Shown: piece by piece, positions 37,901 through 49,900 of the stretch
Numbering within the stretch: position 1 is the first letter of the stretch
How the letters are laid out: each line of letters opens with the position of its first letter
Origin: Anisakis pegreffii
Taxonomy: Eukaryota; Nematoda; Chromadorea; Rhabditida; Anisakidae
Length of the DNA: 64,000 nucleotides
Direction of reading: 5' to 3'
Assembly (NCBI GenBank): GCA_035041965.1
Contig: JAPYMA010000230.1
Span: forward strand, 1-64,000
Notes under the pieces: generated by a model
Database searches by the model: none
Told to the model about the DNA's origin: nothing
The model's input: the letters and a program-made list of their open reading frames with translations, nothing else
Made by a program: the position numbers and the translations under genes

Positions 37901-40900
37901 TTCAGCTTATTAAGCTCTAAAGTTTGAACGATTCAATGTAATCATCGAACGTTCATGTCCTCATTCAATTAGAACGTTCAATTAACCCAACAACTATCGA
38001 GACCAACTGTTTCCCAGAGATCACACTGGACGTGAATTCGTTTGAACACCTGAGTATTACTTTCTATTTTGGCTTCAGTTATCAAATGGCATTCGGCAAT
38101 TTCCTTCCTGTTTGTAGTGCTTTTTTAATTCAAACCACATGTACTGCTAAGCTTAATAGGATATGATTAGTAAAAAAAAGAAATGCTGATATAATCATAA
38201 CTCAACGAGTGAGCGGAATGTGCTGAATCTAAAGATATGTACTGCTGTTTCAGATGTGCATATCGAATGAATATGCGGTACATTTGATTCGAACAGCGAA
38301 ACGCATTTATCACAAATATGGACTTGGACACATCATTCTCTTCAGCTGTTATATTGGATTTTTGCTATTCTCAGCATCAATTTTCTTTATTATTGAATCA
38401 ACATATTCTAACAGCGTACGCAATCAATGGCAACACAAGCTGTCTGATCAACGCAATCGGTTCGTTTGATCACGGTAATTCTCTCATTTTCAGACTATAT
38501 GCAAAGAACACTGTTGTCTTACTGAATTATCGGTGAACATGAACGATAGTTCAAAGTTAATCAGGCTTAAATTTTGTGGCAGTGTTTGCCCTATTCGATT
38601 CGCTCAGTTGACTGTGAATAAGTCAGAAATAAGGAACTCAGTTCATATTGAACATTTTAAGTGCATTTCTGCATGAGAGATTGCCGAGATTAGTGCTAAT
38701 ATTTACCACACTACTATGCAATGAAACTTTTTCGGATCATCCTTCCTGAAATGACCACTTTACTAACGCACTCACAAGGAATAAACCAGATATGACTTAA
38801 GAAGGACACTTTGTTGAAGAATCACTTCTTGCACTGAGAGACTGTTCTGGTAACATTATTTGTCAGACGAAAAAAATCGTGTCTGAAAAGCTTATTTCAA
38901 CAACCAAACTGATCAATACGTTTGACATAAAAAGAACACATGAAAATGATGAATGTTACAACAAAACTATTGAAACTCATACTTATGATCGCTAAGCAGC
39001 TGTGACTCAAATTTCACGCAATGAACATACTTTTCAGGTTCATTACCGAAGATCTCCTTCCACAGATTTTCAACAACACCAGACTATTGGTTTTCATTCA
39101 CGACGATAAATCACAATATTTGATGGGCGTTGTGAACGAGAAGCTTACTCATTATGAAAAAAAATTGAAGATACGACCACCAATGCCAACACTGCCTTGC
39201 ACATTTACAAATTCACTTCTTTTCGTAAGTGATACATAGCGAGAATACTGCCTGAACATTCGAAATTGAATGGTTTTTCGATAAAGACATATACAATGAA
39301 ATAGAAGCGAGAAGCGTTCAAGAATAACTAGAAACACAACTGCAGGTATGTTCAACAATAACAACGATTGGTTACGGATACATCTACCCGGTAACGAGAG
39401 CTGGACGATATCTGTCCATTTGTTGCGCACTTTTTGGCATTCCTTTCACAATACTCATAATCAAAGATCTCGCCTATCTACTCGCCAAGATACTCAACTA
39501 CCCATGCGTACTTCTCGGTAAGCCAAACATTCACGAATTAGAATCAGATGCACTGGCATAAGAAGACCGAGAACATTCTGAATTTCAGCATATCTTTGGC
39601 ATTTATTTCGTTACTGCACTCTACAACCAGTTGATGAAACCGAATTACTGCGACGTATTCATGGCGAGAAGGCTGAGCCGAGATCTGACTTCAGGTATGA
39701 CTTAGTTGCCATAAATTATACTTCATTCAAAATGCTGTATTTGTAATTATTTCGAATGATCAGAAACATTCCATAAAGTTTGAGCAGTCAACCAATCGTT
39801 CACTCAAGACTTCAAATTACATTTTGGTTAGACGAAAGTAGAAACCAATGAGAAAAACGCATTATGTGAACAAAATATCAGTGTCTTAAGTTTCAAATAC
39901 TACATTTAAACATAGTTCATTGAAAGACAAGAGAAGCATATTCAGGTTAAATACTATGGATCGACTGTTAGACATCCCAGTGGTGGTCGCAATAATGGCT
40001 TTAATAGGATGGACAACTGTAGGATGTATCATCGTTCATATACATCTTCCACAAGTGGAATCATCCCTAGCGTTCTATTTCATATTCAATTCGCTAACCA
40101 CTATCGGTGTGGGAGACGTGGATCCCGGAGGTATTCTATGGCACCATCAAATATATCACTATTACCTTATCATTACTTATCGCTGGAACAGATGTGTTAC
40201 TGTGATAAACGCGAAAATTTATATTTGTATTTCAACGCCAAACAACCTCAAAATTAAACTTGCTCTGACGTTGATAAAATATCAATCCAGTTCATGCCTT
40301 GAATAACTTTCCGAATTCCTCTGAGCAATTCTTGAGTATAAGATTACAACTGTTATTGAAAAATGAATACACACCTCTAGCAAATCATCATTCATAACGA
40401 TCATTTCACTTCAGAGAATCCTTTTCTACTTTTATCACTCTTCGCATACTTATTGGTAGGTCTTTCGATCGTTTCACTCTTCATTAACCTTATGCACACC
40501 AAATTCAGGTTGGTAACAAACTTTAGATTTGGCATTAATGATTTTAAACCGTGATTTGATTTTGCTGATCACTCTTGTGAAACATAACGTAATCCTTGTT
40601 AAGTAGGCGCATATTTCCAATGATCAAAGATAAACGAACATTAGGGTTAAGACCGTATAAGCGCCATGTTAATGAACAGATGGTAGCATGCAGCTATATG
40701 AATAAATACTACCACCTACTTGTTTTGTTCATTAACACAGCGCATAATACGATCTCAGATTTGAATCATCAGACCGGTTCATCTCTAATCACTTTAATGA
40801 TTCAAAATTGTGCCAGTACGTCCACAGATCTTTTTGAGTAAATATGAATGTGAATGAGTATAATTTATGATCTGCTCACTTTCACATTTGTTTTGCTGTA

Positions 40901-43900
40901 TCAGTATGTCATATCTACATAGTTGTTTGCTGCTTCAGCAGAGTGTATTGGCTACCGGGACGTCTCTACATGCGACTGCCAACGCACTCGTCACGACAAA
41001 CAACCGCAAACATTGATATTGCAAGTTTTGATAGCTACGATGATGAATTGAACAATATCTCCGATTGCCCACTTAATCATTATGTGACACTTGGAGTGTT
41101 ACAAACCGATGTTCGTTACTACTCATTCTTTTCTTTCTCAATTCAGACTTTGTGTATTCATCAGTGCTTTTACTGCATTCATTCTCCCATTCACACTCAT
41201 TATTTTACGAAGATTTCTTCAATGCTCAAATTCACTCCTTTTCAACAACAAATACCCTCAAAATCAATCGCAACCAACTAAATTCAAAAGAAAACCCGAA
41301 AGAAGTCACCAATTATTTGCGAAATGAACAACGAATGAGGATTTCGCTGTTAACAAAAAAATTTCCAGGATAAATGTCCGCTGATAGGAGCAATTCGAAA
41401 AGAGCATGCGTATATCGATGCTGATACGCAGACAATACCTGGAGAACTATCGATGCTACAGCGACATCGTCACATACCAAGTCCTGATGCACTCATCATT
41501 CAAAAACCTTTCACATCAAGGGATGATGTCAATGATTTAATTGTTGAAACATACGGTGGACGACCACCGCGAATTATAACGCGAGTAAATAAATGAGAGA
41601 TGGACGGTTGTTACAAACGAATCTTGCATACCATTTCGTCTCATCATAACTCTTGGCTCAAAGGAGTTCTTAGCAAGATTTATTGGGAAATGGCACTTCA
41701 GTTATCTTTCCATGTGCTTTCTTCAAGAGATAGAGGAGACTGATTCGATGAAGATGGGAAGAATGCGTTAAAAAGTGTCTTTTTCTTGAACAGTGCATAA
41801 AAGTTTAACGCTGGAATGTCAATCTGGTATGTCCAATGGTGCTGTCATCATGACACTTCAATAGACTCTTGTTGCGCATCAATTTATTCTGCCAACATTT
41901 TGCAATCGTTTGCGTGCATTCTAGCATCATTACATTGGTTGTTCTCAGTCGAAAAGTTTAGCACACATACCTTGAGATCGAAAGATGAGCAACACAAATC
42001 GTCCTTGACCAACTTCACCAATTCGTAAGCATATAAATTAACAACCGCTCTGATTGGATCAGCTCTAGGTTCATCAATTTCCAGCATATCGAAAGAGTTC
42101 TCTTGCCCATGTCCAGACGTATCTTCTTTTGAAGACGAACTCTTTGCAACAGAAGTCAACAGACGAAGAATACACAAGTATATGTTGCGCCTATTTTGAT
42201 ACGGAAGGCTTCCTGAATAGTACCAATACTGAATAAGCTCACAAAATATTTCACACTGCTAAAAACGGCCTCAGCATCGCTCCCTATACTCATATCTTTA
42301 CATTGTTCTGTTCAGAAACGCTTGCTGGTACTCTTAAACCGCACAATGTCACTTAAAATGGAATAAATACTTCACGCATGTGTGGGTGGTCGACTACAAA
42401 TCATTACAGATGCTTCAAGATTGTGATGCAATTTGCACACTAGCAAGCGATTCAAAAATGAGATAACAACTGCAAAGGATAAACGTTGAAATACAATATG
42501 AACATCTGAATGTACCTGGACGAATGACACAACGGATCATTTCAACCAGCATTTGTGCTACAGAATGCCTCAATGAACGTTTGTCTCGAGATGACTTCTC
42601 ATACAAATAGCATGCTGCATTTGTCAATCTAAAACATGATTACCGTTAGAGAGTTTTGAAGATGAATTTTCGAATAAAGCATTTCGAATCAAAATTTTTA
42701 GGGTGTATCAATTATGAATGAATGTTCACAATGAATGGTGATCGTCTTGATGCTCAATTGAATGCAAACTCAACTAATCGATCAAATTTATCATTTCACA
42801 AACATCCAACCTATCTTCAAAAACAATTCATTTGCTTACCTGCACATACACCGTGACATAGTCATCGAAACATGTGCATTAGTTTCGTTTCCAGTTCCAT
42901 ACTCTACCAATAATAAGCGCAATGCATCACTCATCAAATCAGCATGTTCGCCTGAGATCGACAGTAATAATCAATTTGAAATTGATCAGTACATAGTAAC
43001 TTATTTAATATTCTACATATTCCTACCACAAATGTCTCTAAACAGAGCCACTGTTTGTAATGCTTACTTCACACCCTTTGATGCTATGTGTGTTTCCAAT
43101 AGTAGGTGGGTGATCAATTCAGAAATTTTGCATTGAAAAAAAAAACGAAACTACACAGGGTGGAGCAAATATGTTCCAAAAAAATTGCCTTCTCTAATGC
43201 GCAGATCATCACATTAAAAAAACTCAGCAATTCACCGAGTCAGAACATTATTATCGAATACTTAAGAAGGTCAACTAGCAAAGAAATGCGAGATTCATGT
43301 TTACATATTTGCAATCACATACCCATAGCGATGAATGGAACAGGAACGAATGCGGCCATTACGTTCACGATAGAAAGCCAACCAGAAAGGAGTTGTAATG
43401 AAGAGGCGCTCGCACCTCGTAGCAGATTATAGGCGACACAATAACGAAGGATTTCGTGCACTTCCTAAGCAAACAAAAAAATATTCCAAACAAAATAATA
43501 TCACTGACGTTATCAAAACACAACCCTATCAATAATACCTTTACAAGTCAATGAAATTTTAAGAATGGTAACGACTTTGTTTTCTTTCTCAATGTGTTTC
43601 CTTCCTGTGGAAGATTGTCGTAAGTCAATTCCTGTGGTAAACAAACCGTCTGCAATGCATACTTTCCCAAGCAGTCGGAACGTTCCCAAATATGCAGATA
43701 AACATTTGTGTGGGTATCAATCAGGGTGGTGTAACGATATTATTGGAACACTTGAAATGGAACGTCAACATTGACGATTGCGTAAAAGAAACGAACCTGA
43801 GCGATGGTATCAATGCCTTCCTGTTGCATCTCGCCAATTACCGATAACGCTTCTCGCTGCAGCAACCAATGCATTCTTTCAATATCACATTGCAACACAT

Positions 43901-46900
43901 CTGATGCTGTCACTCGATCGCACAATGATGCTATCTGAATGAAGTAGCCTGTGCTTGTCACTTATTCCATTTGAATTTCATGCACCCTAGCATATCCCTG
44001 GCTTCGCCAGTTAAAACAGACGATGAGGAAATGACCTGACAGTTGAAATTTTTTGGCATTTTTCTTGTGAACTTGAATTTCCACACAACATTTCAGGATA
44101 GCACTAGAAAAAGCTGCTACACTGTTGGTAAACATGACAAATATGTTTAACTTACGCTGTCAAGCTTTTCCGAATTAAACATTTCCAGCTGTGGTTTCTC
44201 TGGCAGGTTGACGTCTACTTTAACCAATCTCAGAAATCTCCACAGAAGTAATTCATCTACAACATGTCGATGGTTGGATCAATTGACTTATCGCTTGCAA
44301 TTTATTTACGTTTCACTCCCAACTCATTCCGAGAATTTCTCACAAAGCTTTTATATTGATCAAAACTGTGGTTGCACTAATCCTTTCGGGAAAACAATCC
44401 ATATTTAAAAAAAAAAAACCCAGCAACTATTCCAAAACCAGAACCAGCAAGTAATATCAGTAAATTTAGAATAATTCTATTAAGTGAACAATCTATCATT
44501 TCTGTTCATTAACTCTTTAAAAAATTCAGTACCTATCGTGAAGAAACAGTAAGAATTTTTGAAAATGTTCAGTCAAATAATACCAAATTGATATGTTGTC
44601 TAACAAAAGAAGTGTTCAAATATCGTATCTTTACACTGACCACTTTTGTCGACATTTATTGGCGGACAAGAAGGTTGTGCAATATCTGTAGGATCACATT
44701 CAGTAAAGTCGGTGATCGAAGTCGACGAGGCTGTTAGTTGGGCAGAGCTTGATGAAGTTCGAGAGTTCAATAGATAATTGCTAACGACTGGCTCAATTGA
44801 TGATAAAGACTGTGGTTGCACTAATGGCACAACAGTTTCCGAATCAACTGGAGACGAAGTTAATCGTCGTTGAACTTGATCAGATCTAGTATGACCATTG
44901 CTCGCATCCGACGTGATTTCTTGTTGCGCTGTTCCATCGACGTTTGATCGTGACAGCAACAAGCTATATAAACGTGCCGGTTGACTGCAACATCACTCAT
45001 TCAACCAATCTCATCCACGAAACAAGACAATTTTTTCATTTTCCATTTTTCAATACGGACTGAAATGATAGAAGTAGAATTAAGCGTTCACAGAAGAAAA
45101 CGGAACACCTGTAATGACGAATTTTAAGTAGAGAATGTAACTCGATGGCATTTAAATGAAGCACGTATCCTTGGATCATTCGTTTTGTGTTATTCATAAC
45201 AATACTCTCTTCTTCATCATTTGTCGAAAGATCACATGAGCTGACAGCATCGCATGCAAGTAAACTGAACATCAGATCGTTGTTGGATCGCAAGAAACGC
45301 AATACCAATTCACCATACGACTCATTTGCTGACACTAATCGTAACTGCAATATCGGTTATACAATTCAAAGTGTTCAATTGAATTCACGCATTCAGGGTT
45401 CTCTTTTTACTTTATTAAATTGTCAAAGTACGTATGAAAATTTTCACGCATATTCAATCAAAAAAAAAATCGCTAGCTCATGATTATGAAGATAAAGAGT
45501 GGTGATGCATTCTTGCAATTGTGGTCACTTCTTCCAGCTCCTTCTTCGACAGGAACAAATCAGTTATCTTTTAGCTAAATGGAATCTTGAACAAAAAAGT
45601 GCACAACTAACCAAGAATCGTAGCATAGGTTCGAAGAGAGCAGAATAGGAAAGACTATACGGCCGTTCAGTGCTGATGAGCATTTGAAGCGCATCAACGA
45701 CACTGTGTAGACAAGTGCGCGTTGTTCCATTTATTCCTTTAAACTACCAATCACTCACCCTCATAAGCTTGCAATATGATTATGCTAATGGATCGGTTTT
45801 ACGATTTGTTAAAAACAATCCACTGAGCAGTATTACCGAAACTTCAACAACGGGTGAAGGATAGATGCTTTGGACAACAAACGAGGTTGAATTCAAGTGA
45901 TTTCTGAACAATTCTGCTACGAGTCGATCAAAACTGATTGATAGATGAGCATTTGAAGCGGAAAGGCGAAAAAAAAACTGATGGATAGAACGACGGAAAG
46001 GCAATGTACCCGGATTTTCGAGTCGAGTGCCAAGCAGATTAGTCATATTGAAACCACAGAGGAAATAACCCAAATTTGCATTGTTAGGATCCATTTCAAT
46101 CGATGTTGTACAAATTTCGATTAGAATTCGCGCAATTTCACCGTGAATGCGCGACACCGGTAACGTCTCAATATCTGAACATACTTACGAATTGTTTAGG
46201 CAACTCAATAAGAACACCATACGATAATGTTTGAAAACAGCGGAAAAACCAAACCGATTTCAAATATTTCCAACTTTGCGTTGTTGGTTGACAAAGAACG
46301 TTGAAGCTAATTTTTGCAAAAAAAAATATCGAAAAAGCAATTTACTAACCGTAAAGCACTGGTGCGTCGAGTGTTGAAACGTTCAAAGATTTCATTCCAG
46401 GTGATGTTATCTTCGCGCACTCCTCTATGAAACAATTTCCCAGTGGCATCAAACAATACGTGATTTCGGTTTGTAGAGTTGGTCGTGAAGCGGACAGTTC
46501 TCGTAAGATTTTTGCCGCCCAAAAAGAGTGCAATGGCAGATGCTCGCTCTGAATAAATTTTTAAAAAATCACTCATTTCCTCTAAAACAATAAATATGAG
46601 CGATCACTGATCTATATTCCACGAAAAACCAGCAATATCTGCATATAGTTATCAAGCATTAAGAGTGAGTCACTATCGATAATCGCAATATGATCAACCT
46701 GCATAATAAACGATGCAATTGCAGCCATATAAGTGCCTTCGGAATCAGCGGATAATCTGTCGAGTAAGAGTGAATCGAGTGATGCGATGATCACGTTTGA
46801 TTTACTTGAACGAATCGCCTCACTCAAAATGGCATGTTGTGATGCACACGTATACAACAATCGTAATACCGATAAGCAGCATGCCTCCAGTGGTTCATAT

Positions 46901-49900
46901 CGGTGTGCCACATAATTTTCGAATTGAATCGATCCCCTCACCAGCACAGCTGCTATCTGAAATTTGCACAAAGCTTTTCAACATTAAAAACAACTGAAAT
47001 TATCAATGAAAATATTTCCTCGATTATGCTCCTCGTGCTAAAATGTAAACCTTATGAAACATCAATTTGAGTACTGGTTAATTTTTCCGGAAGACTTATC
47101 ATAATTTAAGAGCTACTCATTTTGATACGAGCAAAAAACAAAAGGAAATTATTTTGTAGCAATGAAGTGCATAAATTAAATTGCACCAATTAGGAAAGCG
47201 ATAAAAATTCAATGAAGAACTGATTACCGAACGAAAAACTGGTGATTTAGAGAGGAGCTGAGTGAGAACAACTACTTGAGGGTGTGCATTCAGCAGAGAG
47301 GCATCCGTCACGATGTAATATTTCAGTAAATTACAGAGTGCATCACATGAAACCATGCACAACTCCCACTGCAATGATAACTCACGCTTTTCATGATTAT
47401 CGATCATCGAATTAATCAAATATCTCAATCGCAGAACTTCAAATCGCGCCATGATTTAGAACATCTTAAGCCAAAAAGTGTAAAAATATAAGAAACATAA
47501 TAAAATCCACAAATTTTCTGCCTGGTTTTTGACAAAACCTGATAGTATTTCCACAAAAAATTTAAATGCTTAGCTTTAGCAAAGGCCAGTCATGAAGTTT
47601 ATAGAAAGCTTACCATCTGCTCTTCGTTTTCGTATGAACGATAAAGAAACTGAGAGATGATGGACTTCGTGACGAATCGTATGTAAGGTAAAACGTGACC
47701 GTCGTCGAAAGTTTTCACTGGATGTAGCATTAACGCTCTCAAAAGATGAAGAAAGCCTAAAGTTGAGTCGTATTTTCTCAACGAACATTCACGTTCTTCC
47801 AGTTCTTGCTGAAAGACAAAAAGAATTGGTTTATAATATGCAAACAGTTCGAAATGACAATGAAGAATATAAACAAATTAACAAATAGTCACTTGAATGC
47901 CCAAAAGCTTGCCATCGGATGCAACACTAAGCACAGAATAATTCTTGAGAAGAACCCAAATTTTCTCGGCAACCATGCCATCTCGAGCTAGAACGGCTAG
48001 AAAACGATAGAAGGCTCCTTTGACCACTAACGGTATCGATGTGGCTAACATACCAATCATTCCGTTCACCAAAAGCATACTATCGGATGCAAACTGACGA
48101 CTTGCGTAAGGGTCCTAAAACCTGATAGTTTCATGAGACACACACGACTAAACTGCAAACCAAATCCCCAAAAGATTTAGAAGAGAAGAGACATCAACTG
48201 TAGATACAAGAAGTAAACTCTACACGCCACACTGCAGTACGTTCACGAAGCACGAAATATACATACATGAAGTGCAACAGCAGCAGCCAGTTGGGTCCAT
48301 GCAATGAGTCCAGCCACTTCTTCTTGTACAAGTTGCTGATCCATTTCAAATTTCTTCTTGAATGCTCCACCCTCTGATGAGAGCTTCTGTCGTTTGAACG
48401 TTTCCAAATAACCACGTATTGCCCAGCAGAAATGGTTGAACGACATCATATCAGATGTTCCTTAAAATTACATTTGATCGACATTTAATTAAGAAAACTG
48501 GAGTTCATCACAATTGATCGCGCATCATCGAAGTACTAAAATAAATCAGAATACCATCGAAAACGGCAAGAAACGAGCAAACAAACGCAATCAGCAATCT
48601 AACCTCTGTGAGAAGTGCACATAATTCTGAATATAAAGCTGGCCATCTCTCGACCTCTACACAAATTCTTTAACATGTCCAGGCAAGTGATTTGCAACAC
48701 TGGTGATATTATTTCCTTACAACCTCGTAAAAACTTACTTAGCGCTGGCTGAAACGAAAAGTTATCAAAATTTCTTTACGACGAATTCTAATTTCAAAAA
48801 CAAACCTTGAAAAGGAGAAAAACATTCCTCTCATGAAATAATTTTGTTCATTGAGCGTAAAAAAATACGTATACACATAAATAGTTGAAATTATATTTAG
48901 ATAAATAGAAAAATGAAAAGCTGACGTCCCATGTGCACTAACATTTTCGATCGATAAGAACTGTGAGGCGGCAGTCGCAGTAAACGGCGAATCATTATCG
49001 TACAAATCAGCGATGAGTCTAAGAAACTTTTCGAAATGTAACGGTGAATCAGGTAGCATACCGCGCGTCAACGTTACCTCCATGCCTGCCAACTCATCTT
49101 CACAAGCACGTCGTAGCATAACCAACTGCAATACAATCTCTAGTTTAACATGTGATACTCTATTTGCTTTTCATCAGATCATAAGCTCATCAGACGGTTG
49201 CAACGGTCACATCACTTGTTATTTGTGTAAACTCAATATAATTTTAAAAGAAACAGTAAGCTTTATATAAACGACCATTTTATCGCATTGTGAAATCATG
49301 AGAAAAAACTACAAAATTTACTGCTAACATGGACTTCGTCAATCACACATTATATCGTTCTGAGGCTTACCTGTACTTGACCTAATGCAAAACTGAACAA
49401 ACAATAACCATGAGCGAAATTGAAAAATAAGCAAAGTAACTAACTTTATCCGAAAAATGTACGATGAGAAGTTTCACGATGGTATCGAGAGCACGAAAAG
49501 TGGTGGGGTCGTCTCGAAAACCAGGAGCTTTAATGATACTGCAGCGTAGAAACGGTAATGCCATTGCATTCAGAGCCTTTTTTAATTGTTTTGACAGTTC
49601 ATCTTCATCAGGTAATCGGTATTCATCGCCTTCAAACAGATTGTTATAAATTGATCACATTCACTAAAAACAAGACTCGCTGATTAAAAAGCAAAACCGT
49701 TGAAATATTCAGAACAGTGACAAACCTTGCGAGAGTGAACAATTCGCGTTGACCCAAGCACACGAAACAACACAAGCCAATTGTAACGAAGAAAGTAAGC
49801 ATAAATCTGACCATGCACCTTTGAATTCTTTTTGAAGAGCGCTTAATATAACGACTGATGATGTTGCTGAAATCCATTATTAATATGTACTATAAGCGAT

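Noticed and set aside
41884..41967. NUP205 ending at the in-frame stop at 41884
   Set aside because: A perfect GTATGT donor at 41967 precedes it, and the exon at 37123 continues the family alignment without a gap.
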